Source of the DNA: Thermothielavioides terrestris NRRL 8126
Taxonomy: Eukaryota; Ascomycota; Sordariomycetes; Sordariales; Chaetomiaceae
Reading direction: 5' to 3'
DNA length: 64,000 bases
NCBI RefSeq assembly: GCF_000226115.1
Contig: NC_016458.1
Coordinates: forward strand, 3,038,001 to 3,102,000
The position numbers were made by a program, and so were the translations under genes. Numbering within the stretch: position 1 is the first letter of the stretch; every line of letters starts with the position of its first letter. Positions 33,783-45,743 of this stretch are shown one piece after another. A model generated the notes under the pieces. It saw nothing but the letters and a program-made list of their open reading frames with translations. It had not been told where the DNA came from and searched no databases.

Positions 33783-35735
33783 CTAATCGTCCGCTTCCGG
33801 AGGGCCGCTCGACAGCAGCTTCTTAAGAACCGTGTTGATATTTGCCCCCGTCCCAGGCCAGGTCCAGTCCATGTGCACTTTCTTCTTCCCACCGCCCTCC
33901 GCATCCTCGAGGGAGTCCCACGCCACCCTCAGCTCCACGTTGCCCGTGCTCGGGTTGGGGCCGCAGTCGAAGTGGACGCCGTACTCGCCCGTTTCGACAT
34001 CGACTATGCCTTTCCTGCTGTCGTGGATGGTCCACCTGGGCGGCGGCGCGGCAGCGGACGCGGAATCCAGGGCGGGCTTTTCGGCCGCCTTGACCGCGAG
34101 CCTCAAGTACGCCGCCGCCAGCGCGCAGGGGACGGCGCTGTAGAGGTACGCGAAGAGCGCCTCCATGCGCGGAAACTCCTCAACGCCCAGCGGGGACAGC
34201 GCCAAGAGCGGATTCTGGACGCCGCGCATGCCGGTTGGGAGGAGGAAGACGGAGAATGACGCGGCGCCGGAGGACGTGTACGTGGTAGGTCTGAGCAGGA
34301 TGCGCACTCGTCCGACTGGAGTGAGCGCTACGTCGAACTGGACCGGCGGCGGCTTGAGCAGGGCCGCGGCGAGGGCTTCTGAGGCCGGAACCGTGGGGAA
34401 GGGGGCCAGCGGTGGCTCCTTCATGGTGACGGTACCACCGAGACCGCTGCCGCGAAGAACGGCAATGAATGCTGCTAGCTTCTGTGCACACTGCTGGACG
34501 CACTTGTCGTACTCGAAGTATGTTACTAATGGCGTGAGGATGGAGTATGGTGGGGCAGGGCCCTTGTCAAGGCTTCGCTCGGACCGTCTCTGTTCGTTGG
34601 CTCTGTGCGAGTTGCTGAGCAGGAGGTTGAAGGTGGTGCATAACCAGTCCGCCAGGGCGTCCTGTTCCCCCGAGCGGTCCTCGGCTGCCGCTTCTTCCTC
34701 GTCCAGAGTAGCAAGCTGTATCGAGGCAGACCTTGTGGCATCCAAGGGACAGGCCACGACCGAGCCCTCGAAGCCGATGGTGCGGGTGTTCAAACCGCGG
34801 CGCTCCCTATTGATCTCCTGCCACAGCTCCTGAGCAAAGATGGTGTCGCGCGCTTCCTTGACACGGTCCTGAAGCGGCGCATCGGGAGGCAACGGCCGGG
34901 GCAGCGACGACCTGCCGACGACCACGCCGTTCTCCAGGATGCTCACGCGGAGCCGTTTGGAGCCCCGAGCCATCTTGCCAGGCTCCAGGCGTACGGACCC
35001 GTCCGCAGCCCGCCTCATGGGCGCGATACTGTTCAACTTGAACTCGGGAGCGGCGTTCGAGAAGCCGAACTTGACGCCCATTGTCTGCGGCTCATTGGGC
35101 ATGCGGAACGTCTGCCAGCCACGCTCGCTCACGGCCAGCACCTCGGACCAGTACTTGGTCTCATAGCCAATCTCGCGCTGCAGCCTCTTGGACGCTGCCA
35201 GCGCCGTGTCGGCGGCCTTGTTCAGATCCATCAGGCGCTTGCCGATGGCCACCATCTTGTTGTCGGGCACTCTGGCCTGCGTCAGAACCGTGGGGGCGGC
35301 AAGCATGGTCGCGCCGAGGGTACCAATGCCAACCATGTCTCGCAGTCCCGGGCTGAACGTCGCGACGGCCTGGGCGGGGTTCTCCTTGGAGAGCAGGAGC
35401 GACACGAAGTCGAGGGCGAACATGGAGGTCTGGTGGGTTTGGTGCACTGCGCGGAGCAGCTCGTCGCGGGCGATGGCGACGTCCTTGGTCTCGGCAACGT
35501 CGCTGCCTGCCTCGGAGGAGGCGCCCGTCATGTCGATGTCGCGGTCATCGCCATGTGCATCATTGTCGCCGTCGCCATTTTGCTGGCGATTGAGCAGCTG
35601 CGCGCGCAGCTCGGCGGTGTTGATGCCGCGGAAGCCGCCAGGCTCGGCGTTGACACGTCGGATAAACTCGGTGATGGACTGAGGTCCGCGGCCCGGGGGC
35701 GGGCGCGGTTGGAGCGAAAAGGGCCTGTCGTTCAT
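33783..35735 (-). CDS. MED17 (SRB4): Mediator complex subunit 17
   Basis: Head-module subunit of Mediator, which links activators to RNA polymerase II. The single uninterrupted exon gives 650 residues from the ATG at 35735 (context ACAATGAAC). An upstream in-frame ATG at 35801 would add 22 residues and is less likely. Diagnostic blocks are RPPPGRGPQSITEFIRRVN near the start, RDELLRAVHQTHQTSMFALD with LLLSKENP, then LAVSERGWQTFRMPNEPQTM, which matches the conserved Med17 middle, and LRVSILENG. An acidic low-complexity stretch (GDGDNDAHGDDRDID) precedes the helical bundle. The C-terminal third has beta-rich sequence ending KKLLSSGPPEADD. It is divergent from the phosphofructokinase gene across 1.45 kb. 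Confidence 0.88.
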   Translation of the reverse strand: MNDRPFSLQPRPPPGRGPQSITEFIRRVNAEPGGFRGINTAELRAQLLNRQQNGDGDNDAHGDDRDIDMTGASSEAGSDVAETKDVAIARDELLRAVHQTHQTSMFALDFVSLLLSKENPAQAVATFSPGLRDMVGIGTLGATMLAAPTVLTQARVPDNKMVAIGKRLMDLNKAADTALAASKRLQREIGYETKYWSEVLAVSERGWQTFRMPNEPQTMGVKFGFSNAAPEFKLNSIAPMRRAADGSVRLEPGKMARGSKRLRVSILENGVVVGRSSLPRPLPPDAPLQDRVKEARDTIFAQELWQEINRERRGLNTRTIGFEGSVVACPLDATRSASIQLATLDEEEAAAEDRSGEQDALADWLCTTFNLLLSNSHRANEQRRSERSLDKGPAPPYSILTPLVTYFEYDKCVQQCAQKLAAFIAVLRGSGLGGTVTMKEPPLAPFPTVPASEALAAALLKPPPVQFDVALTPVGRVRILLRPTTYTSSGAASFSVFLLPTGMRGVQNPLLALSPLGVEEFPRMEALFAYLYSAVPCALAAAYLRLAVKAAEKPALDSASAAAPPPRWTIHDSRKGIVDVETGEYGVHFDCGPNPSTGNVELRVAWDSLEDAEGGGKKKVHMDWTWPGTGANINTVLKKLLSSGPPEADD

Positions 35736-37185
35736 TGTATCGCGTTCGCGGAGCTCGAAAGACGCGGTGGGGAGCTCAGTCGCAAATCCCACGCATCCCA
35801 CGCCGGCACCCCTGTTATTGCCAAGCTCCCATATAGTATAGAGTGTGGTTAAGAGCTGCGAGCCAGACGAAGGGAGCTTTGCCCCACTTAACTAACGTTA
35901 GTGTATTACCCAATATAACGTTTAGTTAGGTACCTACGTAATACGGATTACACTATGTAGAGTACCGTGTAGGTAGAGCACCTAGAGCGGGCAGTGTCAA
36001 CCTGAAGGCACGCGGTGCTTGGGGGTCTGTAACGTTCTTCTTCTAAATCTCCTTCAGAATCCATCTGGAAGGTGCATCTCCAGCTACCTTTTGCCGTACT
36101 TTCGCGAGCTAAGGAGCGGGAAGCTGATATCAAATCCAACACAATGACCATGTCTCTGATTCGATTGTAAACGACTTCCACTCTTGACATGATTGCTCGA
36201 GTGACATCAGCGACGCGGGCATTTGTCGAACTAAAAAGTCAGCCGGAGCTGAGCTTGATCACATGATTGTACTGCGTACGGTGGTACTCCTCTACTGCAT
36301 ACTCGTCGCTCATTCCATGCATTCCAGGTTCGAGTTACACTACTGCAATACTTCATATACGTGATTTACCTAGCATTGCATCACAAAGAAACCCTGGTTC
36401 CGGGTCACAACCCCACCAGTCCATGCGCCGCGGTTACATAAGGAGCTAACTAACGTTAACTATGTCATGTCCGCTGGTGATGGGTCCATGAACGTTAAAC
36501 CCCTCATTCACGGGCGCAGGTCCAGCCTCGCAGCTCCACCACCCAAGGACGACAGCTCATCCCGATCTCGTCAAAAAATTCTTGAGCTACACCAACAAAT
36601 CACAAATCACGTAGCGAGGCCGGGGCAATTGTGAACATGCCGCGCTGTCCCGTGCGCAAAATATCTCGCCGAGCTGGCCGTCAGCCATTTGTAGGGGAAA
36701 TACTCCGAAGCAGCTTCCAGCGGTGTCGGACTGTGCCCCGCGCTACCGATAAGATAAGAGCTTCTGCCACGGAGTTGGCCCATCCCAAAGAATTGTAGTC
36801 CGATGGAGTTGCGTGTTGCTTTTCGCTGACCCTCCGTGCGATGTTGACCGGCCTCCTCCCTGTCCGCTAGTCTTCATAGTCGCCGGCGACTTCCTCAGGT
36901 GGTTTTGTGCTTCGTCACAGCCTCTCTCCTACCCCTATTAGGTGACGACCTAGGATTTTTTCATCCCAGGCGCGCAACGCCTGGAGCATGCCAGTCCCCG
37001 GCTTGCGCTTTCCGGTTCGGGCGTTTCCGTACTCTGTCATCGCTTCTCCCTTCCAGGCCCTCCTTGCTCTGGTGCTCCTCTCGATCCCCGTCGGCGTGCT
37101 CTTTCGCACGCACCGCGCCATCGCCCACCGCTCCCCCTCCCGCTCCTCTTCCACGTCACAAACACAATCCACGGCGGCGACCAAA
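35736..37185. promoter_or_regulatory. divergent region between Med17 and phosphofructokinase genes
   Basis: 1.45 kb carrying both promoters. From 35880 to 36470 it is AT-richer and contains palindromes such as TAACTAACGTTAGT (about 35888) and GCTAACTAACGTTAAC (about 36445), plus TAGGTACCTACGTA near 35927. From 36900 the sequence is C/T-rich and open in the same frame as phosphofructokinase. I see no gene in the rest. Confidence 0.5.
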
Positions 37186-39811
37186 ATGGCGGCGAAAAAG
37201 AAGATCGCCATCATGACCTCGGGCGGCGACTCGCCCGGCATGAACGGTTTCGTCCGCGCCTGCGTGCGCATGGCTATCCACCTCGGTTGTGACCCCTACT
37301 GCATTTACGAAGGCTACGAGGGCCTCGTCCGCGGCGGAAACCTGATACGCAAGATGGAATGGCACGATGTGCGCGGCTGGCTGTCCGAGGGCGGCACGCT
37401 GATCGGCACCGCCCGCTGCATGGCCTTCTACGAACGCGCAGGCCGCCTAGCGGCTGCGAGGAACCTGATCTCGGAAGGCATCGACGCCCTCATCATCTGC
37501 GGAGGCGACGGCTCGCTCACCGGAGCCGACAGGTTCCGTGCTGAATGGCCCTCGCTGATCAAGGAGCTCGAGGACAACGGCGAGTTCACGGCGCAGCAGC
37601 TCGAACCCTACAGACACCTCAACATCGTCGGCCTGGTCGGATCTATTGACAACGACCTGTCTGGCACGGATGCCACCATTGGCTGCTACTCGGCTCTGGC
37701 GCGTATCTGCCACGCCGTGGATCTCATTGAGGCCACGGCTTCCTCGCATTCCCGCGCCTTCGTCATCGAGGTCATGGGGAGACACTGCGGTTGGCTGGCA
37801 CTGATGGCTGGTGTTGCGACCGGTGCGGATTTCATCTTCATTCCAGAGAAGCCTAGGGCGGATAACTGGCGGGAGGAAATGTGCAGCATAGTCGAACATG
37901 TTCGTGATGATAAGCCGTTCCCCCCTCCCCATCCCTACCGAAAGCCTTCTTCCCCATCCCAAACCTCCACACAAGGACTGCAGAGCTAAGTGGTTCATGG
38001 CAGCACCGGAAACTCGGCAAACGGAAAACCATCGTCATTATCGCCGAGGGCGCCCTCGACCGAGAAGGCAACAAGATCACGCCCACCATGGTGAAGGACC
38101 TTCTTGCCGACAAGAACGGGCTTGGGCTCGACACCCGAATCACCACACTCGGCCACGTCCAGCGTGGTGGCACTGCGGTCGCATACGACCGCATGCTGGC
38201 AACGCTGCAGGGCGTTGAGGCTGTCAAGGCCGTCCTGGAGGCTACGCCGGACACGCCAACTTGGGTCATCGCTATCAACGAGAACAAGATTGTCCGGAAG
38301 CCACTCATGCAGGCGGTGCAGGACACCAAGAGGGTGGCCAAGGCGATAGAGAACCAGGACTTTGACCTGGCCATGTCGCTACGCGACTCTGAGTTCTCTG
38401 AGCAGTACAAGTCGTTCATGATGACGACGGCGGTTCAACTGAACAAAGATCTCCTGCTGCCAGAGAAGGAGGTGCGTGGTTTTTTCTTTTTCTTTTTCTT
38501 TTTTTTCTTTCTTTCTTTTTTTTAACACCAAGCCGCCCTGCTTAGGCTTTTTGCTAACGAAACTTTGAAGCGCATGAGGATTGGCTTCATCAATGTGGGC
38601 GCGCCTGCAGGTGGCATGAATGCGGCAGTTCGCGCCGGTGTAGCATACTGCTTGTCCCGGGGGCACGAGCCTATCGCCATCTACAATGGCTTTGCCGGGT
38701 TTGCGCGTCACCATGGAGACAAGCCGCTAGGTGCCGTGCGGAACTTCGACTGGCTCGAGGTCGACGGCTGGGCGAGCAAAGGCGGTTCCGAGATAGGAAC
38801 GAACCGCGAGCTTCCCAGCGAGTCGGGCATGGAGACCGTCGCCAACCTGATCGAGCACTACCAGTTCGACGCCCTGTTCCTCATCGGAGGGTTTGAGGCC
38901 TTCCACGCCGTCTCCCAGCTGCGGAAGGCTCGGGACCAGTACCCATCCCTCTGCATCCCCATCACGCTCCTGCCCGCCACCATCTCCAACAACGTGCCGG
39001 GCACCGAGTACTCGCTGGGCTCCGACACGTGCCTCAACGAGCTGGTCGAGTACTGCGACAAGATCAAGCAGTCGGCCTCGGCCACGCGGCGGCGCGTGTT
39101 CGTCATCGAGACCCAGGGCGGCCGCTCCGGCTACGTGGCCACGCTCGGCGGCCTCGGCGTCGGCGCCTCCGCCGTCTACACGCCCGAAGAGGGCGTCAGC
39201 CTGGAGATGCTGGCGGCCGACGTGCGCCACCTCAAGGAGGTCTTCGCGCAAGACAAGGGCCAGTCGCGCGCCGGCCGGCTGATCCTGATCAACGAGAAGG
39301 CGTCCAAGGTGTACAACGCGCGACTGATCGCCGAGATCCTCCGCGAGGAGGCGCACGGCCGGTTCGAGAGCCGCGAGGCCATCCCGGGCCACATGCAGCA
39401 GGGCGGCGTGCCGTCGCCGATGGACCGCTGCCGCGCGGTGCGCCTCGCGATCCGCTGCATCCAGCACCTCGAGCAGTACGGCCGCAACGTGCACAACCGC
39501 GTCAAGACGGACCCCATGAGCGCCACCGTCATCGGCATCAGGGGCGCCAGCGTCGTCTTCACCCCCATCACCAAGGTCGAGGAGGACGAGACCGACTGGC
39601 CGAACCGGAGGCCCAAGTCCGCCTTCTGGACCGAGATGAAGGAGATTGTCGATATCCTCGGCGGAAGGCCCAGCCACACCGCTCCCGAGCCCGACCTGGT
39701 ATGTTTCCCCCCGTTATCCATGTTTTAACTCAGAAAACGATGTCTGCTGACAGTGCTGGCTAGACCGGGCTTAAGGCTAAGGATGTGAAGCGGGGCATTG
39801 AGAACGTCTAG
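37186..39811 (+). CDS. pfk1: ATP-dependent 6-phosphofructokinase
   Basis: Cytosolic glycolytic enzyme that converts fructose 6-phosphate to fructose 1,6-bisphosphate. Exons are 37186-37899, 38004-38471, 38571-39698 and 39764-39811, all phase 0, giving 785 residues, the eukaryotic double-domain size. The N-terminal half has [10 protein letters not shown] (ATP site), [12 protein letters not shown], the catalytic [11 protein letters not shown] and [12 protein letters not shown]. The second half repeats the fold with degenerate motifs ([41 protein letters not shown]), as expected for the allosteric half. The ATG at 37186 (CCAAAATGGCG) starts directly before the conserved sequence. An in-frame extension back to 36988 is open but encodes a hydrophobic segment not expected in this enzyme. 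The second intron contains a long T/C tract. Confidence 0.95.
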
Positions 39812-40649
39812 TGCCCCTGCAGCAGGTGCCCGTTCATATCTCATCAGGGAAGAGGCATAGAAAGGAGCTAGGTAGTTTTTTCCGTCGTGACTTTTTTGCA
39901 TCATTGCATGTATAGTGCCGAGGGACTCTGTGAGAAAGTTGTAGGCTACCTTTCCAAAGTACCTTGGCTAAGGAAATGAAGGTAGTGTCGGAAGAAAATT
40001 AAAGGAACTAAACTGTTTGCACAGTAATCCGTAGACACTGCGCTATCACACACGCTTCGTTTGGTACAATCACCCATGGTGAATGCCTCAGAGCCTCAGA
40101 GTATCACTTTGCCGGGATGAAAGTGGCAGTAGGTACTCCGTTTCCAAGGCTAAGATGAGCTACTTCAGATTTGCGTGTTTTGTGTGTGGTGAGGAGTTGA
40201 TCTCCAAGAAGGTTTTTGCTGTGTGCTTGATCTTCTGCCACCTTCGCTTGGGTTTTGGGTTCGCAGCATGCACCCTGTTTCACTCCAGCTGAGCTCAGTG
40301 AGAGACGTGTTGGTGTGCTAAACGGCGAATCCAACTCCTACCTACAATGGGACTTTAACGATACACAGCATGCACCTGCATCTCGGCATGCCCATGACGG
40401 TGTGGTGGGCGGGATGCGCGAGGTTGTTTTGAGACGGCGAGGAGATGGGGGATCGAAAGAGGCGGACGAGATGAAATGCCAACAGAGAGAACACCAAGAG
40501 GCAGGGGTGCGACATTTCATTCCAGTCTTATAAAACTGCTGAATTCGTACACCTCCGCCGGGGTCAAAAAGGTCGTCGTTAAAGAGGTCCCGCCAAGACT
40601 AATTTCCGGCCCCTGTCAACGCCACCCCCCTACTACAACTCGAAGTACT
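39812..40649. other. 3' flank of phosphofructokinase and approach to the RIP island
   Basis: About 840 bases of normal-composition DNA with no supported gene. Short frames near 40083-40530 have no recognisable domain. Composition shifts sharply to TA-rich sequence after about 40700. Confidence 0.45.
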
Positions 40650-41049
40650 GTAGCAGTACCGGTAGGGGGTCTTCGCGTATATTCCAGGGTGCAGTGCGCT
40701 TAAAGGTAGGTAATAGCGCGCTTACGCTACGGGCTAGCTACGGGCTATCGCTGTATCTACGCTATATTAGTTAAGTCTACGTAGTAGGTGATATAACCTA
40801 CCTTAGAGCTACTACCATCTTACTATATAAGAATAGGTTATATATAGAGGCTATAGCTAGGCTAGGAAAGTATAAGACTAACTATATTTGACTTAGGTAA
40901 AGCCTAGCTAGCTACTAGGTAGTAGTAGAAACGTATTAAAATAAAAGAATTAAATTTAAATATCTATATCCGCTTTACCCTTATCTTTACCTATATCCTT
41001 ACTACCCTTCCTACCTTAGATTTCCCTATACTATACTAATTAGCTATTA

Positions 41050-42640
41050 GCTAGCTATAAAGTAGAGGTATAGTACATTTATAATATCTTCTCGATATTT
41101 ATAAAGTACCTATATACTTAGGTTAAGGCTTTAATATATTGCTTAGCCTCTATTAGAGCATCTCGAGCTAGCTAAGCTAACTCCTTAGTAGTAGTGGCCA
41201 ACTACTTAGCAACTATAGCCTAGCGCTCCACTACTAGAGCAACTCTCTCCTTAATGCTCTACTAGGGCTTAGCCCTAGTAAGCAAGAGGTAAGCTATAGA
41301 GGTAGTAAGAGCGCTAAATATAGGTATACTAGTGCTAGCTAGAGGTAGGGCGACGACGATCTCCTTATATATTGTACCTTTTAATGCTAGTTAGTTGGAT
41401 ATAAATATAAGGTAGCTATAGAGCTATATAGCTTATAAATAGTTATAACTAAACGCTTACTCTACGCTTTAAAGTTAGTAGGTAAAGGCTTATCCTCGTC
41501 GACTTCGAGGACTTGCTTATACTACTTAATAATCTCTAGCTAAATTATAGAGGGTAGCTACTAATAGCTTATTAGTATTAGACTAGTAGTCGTTTATTAG
41601 TTAATATTACTTATAAAAATATAGAACTTAGTATAGCCCTACTTAGTGTACTTCTAATATATATTGCCTAGATCTATATACTAGTTAGCAAATATAAACC
41701 TAATATATTAAAAAATATAACACTATACTTACTCTCTTAGAAGTAGCAAGCCTATATATCCCTATTATAGATATATATAATATAGACTATATATAGTACT
41801 ATTTACACTTCACTATAGTCGAGCTCCTCTTTCTTCTTCTTAGCCTACCTAACGTTAGCTAGCTATTAACTAATATCTAAATAGCACTCTTTACTAAAGA
41901 CTTTGTACCTAAGGACCTAGCTAGGCACTTCCAAGGGTTGTTAGGCGTAACTAGCTTCGACTTACCCTTGTTAGCAGGGGTAGTAGAGGTAGCAGGGGTG
42001 GCGAAGGTAAGAGAGGCAAAGGGAGGGGGGGGGGCTAGCTACTTACCAACAACGTTCTTACTACTAGTACTAGTGTTAGTAGTAGTAGTAGGCGCAAAGC
42101 GTATATAAGAGCGCTACTACTACTGGCTAAGGGCAATAGAAGCTAGGGGGGCGAAGGGGGCTAGCTATTTACTAATAGCGTTCTTGCTATTAGTACTAAT
42201 GTTAGTAGTAGTAGTAGGTATAGAATATATAGGGCAAGTATAAGAGCGCTACTACTATTAGCTAAGGGCAATAGGAGGGGTAGCGGCTAGGGCGGGGGGG
42301 GCGGCGGGAGCTAGCTACTCGCCAATAGCGCCTTTGTTGGTAGTAGTAGTAGTAGTAGTAGTAATAGTAGACATAGAGCGCGTAGAGCGCGTAGGGCAGG
42401 GCTAGAGGCGCTACTGCTACTAGTCGAGGGCGGCGAGAGGGTCGGTGGCGGGGGCCAAAGGGGCGATAGGAGCTAGCTACTCGCTAATAGTAGGAGCGTC
42501 GTTATTAGTGGTGGCAAGGGGGTTGTTCTCCTTATATAGCTCTATATCGTTGTATTTGAAGTTGCTATATAATTTAATTAGCTACTGCTAATTGTAATAC
42601 TACTACTACTATCGCGATTTCGACTGATTTTTCGACTTAA
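41050..42640 (-). pseudogene. second decayed ORF downstream of the MULE transposase
   Basis: On the minus strand a protein-like frame with many TAA/TAG stops can be followed. It begins with sequence like LIKLYSNFKYNDIELYKENN, continues through an Ala/Pro/Thr-rich repeated region (units of LAPIAPLAPATDPLAAL type, matching the DNA repeats at 42033-42520), then a basic segment, then a helical, coiled-coil-like end (KERVALVVER, TTTKELA, LARDALIEAKQYIKAL). Ends and frame continuity are approximate. It lies downstream of, and in the same direction as, the transposase. I do not recognise a family; the first segment resembles a Myb/SANT-like helix only loosely. Confidence 0.5.
42033..42520. repeat. 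imperfect tandem repeat, about 130-160 bp units
   Basis: Four copies begin with GCTAGCTA at 42033, 42160, 42310 and 42472 (spacings 127, 150 and 162). Each runs through a GTAGTAGTAGTA trinucleotide run, an AGAGCGCTACTACTA block and a G-rich end (GGGGGGCGAAGGGG type). It is clearly richer in G and C than the surrounding island. On the minus strand it encodes an Ala/Pro/Thr-rich repeat. Confidence 0.75.
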
Positions 42641-43199
42641 TCGACTTATAGAGCGTATAAAAAGTATAGATTAAAGCTATAATATAGCTAATTAACTTCC
42701 TAGCGATAGCGACAATAGAAATAGCTTTAAATCAACTTATATAATAGTAGTGTATCTAGGTAAGTAGGCGGTAATAGCTATAGCTATAAGGTTAGAAGAA
42801 GGAAAGAAAGAAAAAGTAAGCAAAGGGCTCTAAGGCAATAGAAAAAGGTATAGCCTATATACCTATATAGTTCTTAAAGAATCAAAGGTTTCAATATCAA
42901 CTATATAGAATAAATATTGTTTATTTTTTAGAATTATCTAACTACAAAGTATCTAGACTAGCAATAGAAAAGTAGCTAGCTAGTACCTTCTCTATACTTA
43001 TATTCTTTCTCTAGTTTCTCTATAAAGCTAAGCTCGAGGGTTAAGATAAAATTTCTATTTGTCTATAATTTTATATAGTATTAAGCCCCTTTTTAGAAAC
43101 TTTGATCAACTCTATAAAGTTTAGCTATAGAGGGGCTAAGACTTAGACCATTGGCAACACTTGCTATATCTTAGCATTGTAGAAACTTCTTTCTAAGTG

Positions 43200-45450
43200 C
43201 ACTAATTAGCTAGGAACCGAGCAATTCGCTTATAGTCTAGCAACTAGCTAGCTACTAATCCTCTAACTTCTAGCTATTAGTTATTACAAAGTTCCTTAAA
43301 GTTGGAGGTAGAAATAAGGATATAAAGTAGTATAGTCTAGTGGCTAGCTAGCACTTAACTAAAGAACTATATATTGCTACTTATTGCTAAGATATAAAAA
43401 AAGGAATATTTAACGCCTAAACCCATTGTAGATCCTCCTAAACCTTGTCCAACAGCTTCCCTAGAATATAGTTAAGATCCTCTTACGAGCTATATATTGC
43501 CTATACATTATCCTAGATCCTATATATCGTAGTTTATAGCAACTATATTAGCTCCTAGACCTATAGGAATAGCTATCGATTAACAGAGACCTCGTCTAAG
43601 CTAGTAAGATCTACTAGCTATAGAACAACGCTATAGTATATCCTAAACCCCTTCGCTTCTAAGATACTGACTAGCTACTAGAAGTGCTTTAGCTATAATG
43701 AGTTCGTTAACAAATAATAATACTAGATATATAAATAGGGGAGCAACTAGCTCTTAAACTATATACACCTATAGCGAGGGATATCAACTAGCTTTAGAAT
43801 TAGGGTATCCTATAAGAGCTAAGCCACTTAATCCGCTTAGTTGACTACGTTGTAGTAGTCTAGGTTACGACGTTCGTCTAGAGTAGCCTATCTAAGTATA
43901 GAGACCTTAGTAGCAATGTTGGTAGTACCCTAGGCAATTAGCTATAGTAGCTAGACAGCTACTATACTACTCTACTATTGCCTATCGTTGTACTATAGAC
44001 TAAGGAACTAGTCCAGTATAAAAACGCTATTGAAGTCGAGAAGCTCGTTGGTATCGAACCATTTATATACTATCAACAGCTTATATACAATTAGTGCTTA
44101 AGCCCGCTTAGGTAGCCTATTAAAGCCCTAGCCATTAAACTGCTCTATATATATAGCTAGGAGTATATAATTAAGACTTTTAAACTTAGCCTAGATTACC
44201 TTGTTTTAGTAGTCTTATATATAGTGATCAAAGTAAATGATTAAACTAGTAAGAGGGAAGCTACTAGCTATCTACTACTTTAGTATAGGCTCAACGTTCT
44301 TGACCTTCGAGTACTATCCTTCGACTATATTTGTTATAGTGATCTAGTAGAGTAGGGGAGTTGTATCTTATACCTAATGCGCCTACGATCGAGTATTACT
44401 TAGCTAGTTGTTCTTCAAATATTGTTTAAGCCTATCGGTACTAGCGTAAACAATAGTAGCCTTAATAGACTCTATATAGCCTTTTTCCGAACGACGGCTT
44501 AGAAGAGTAGCCGCTATATAGCTAAGACACTCCTTGTTAGTACTAATCTAGCGCTTTAAAGTCTCCTAGCAATACTTTATATAAAGGAGATGTTATATAT
44601 ATAGGAGGCTATATTTATCGTAGCTAAATGCCTCCTAGACAATAAATTGTTTAGCTATAGAGTTGTCGATAATTATATATTTTAGGAGCTAGCCTCTATT
44701 AGCTACTCCCCTATACTACTTTAGTAGTATATCTAGATATACTACAATACTATCAATAGTCTACCTCTCTATAAAAAAGTAAGTAGAAGGGAGCTAGTAG
44801 CTATTAAAGTCCTAAACTATAATTGTAAATAGGTGCTAACCGTTATAGGCAGTTTTGTAAATAGTATCTATAATCGCTAGTTGGCTATACTTTTTTAGCG
44901 TATCTAATAGGTCTCTATATACGAAGACCAATATAGAGGAGTTCTCGCTAAGTATAGTCAGTGCCTTATACTTATACTGATCACTATAAGCTAGTAGCTA
45001 GGTAACGGCTTCTATAAATTCTACCTCCCTAAAAACCTTGTAGGACTATGCCTTACAATTATTACGTTTATAGAGCTTAAGAGATCTACAAAGGTTACGA
45101 ATCTCCTAGGTTGTAATATACTAGCTACCTATATAGTAAAGACGTGCTCTAGCCTTAGGAGTTTCAGCGTAGCTATATAGCTAGTGTTTTATAGCGCTAT
45201 TGCTATATCTAGTAGTAAGGAGGTAGGCAATATACTCTATAATAGTATATAGGCGTTTAACTATCTCGATGTTTTCTATCAAGTAATTATACTTATAGCA
45301 AATTACGATATCAACGGTACTATCGTTGTACTAAACCTTATAGAGAGTATAGCGGTATAGCTCTATATTCTATAGCGCTCTATTGTATTTGCCTTGCCCT
45401 TTAGTCTTTTATAGCATTTTCTAGAGGCGGTAATAGAAAATAGTCTTCAT
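43200..45450 (-). pseudogene. Mutator-like (MULE) transposase, RIP-inactivated
   Basis: Minus-strand frame starting at ATG 45450 (MKTIFYYRL), readable for about 750 codons without a frame change but with many TAA/TAG stops. The N-terminal part has a Tyr/Lys-rich block (KGQGKYNRAL, then ELYRYTLYKV). The catalytic core shows the MULE pattern: IDTIYKTAYNG with the first Asp (about 44877-44843), followed by a segment ending FFIER; IIIDNSIAKQF with the second Asp (about 44682-44661); and a NIVEG block with the Glu, then SKVKNVEP (about 44336-44300). These match the DDE arrangement of Mutator-superfamily transposases such as fungal Hop-like elements. A long C-terminal extension follows and its true end is unclear. 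The start lies 293 bp inside the left LTR of the retrotransposon. Confidence 0.85.
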
Positions 45451-45743
45451 TTACCGTTGCCTTGGGACATCTCTTCTACTATAGAAATATAATACCTAGC
45501 GCTATTCGGCTTACTAAGCTATATATAGGAGAGTAAACTCACCTTCTTTGAACTAGCGTTCCTAGATCTCTTAAATATTATTAAGAATTGCAAAGCTACT
45601 ATTTAGCGCTCTAGGCTCTAGTCTAGATAGGCGAATTAGGGATATATACCTATACCTACATCTAGAAGCTAGTTCCTCTATAGAGGAACTATCTCCCTTA
45701 TTAGATAATTCATTGGACAGTACAAAGCTATCTAGTAGCTAAG

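Noticed and set aside
35736..35801. Longer Med17 start at 35801
   Set aside because: The extra 22 residues are not Med17-like, and the ATG at 35735 has the better ACAATGAAC context directly before family-like sequence.
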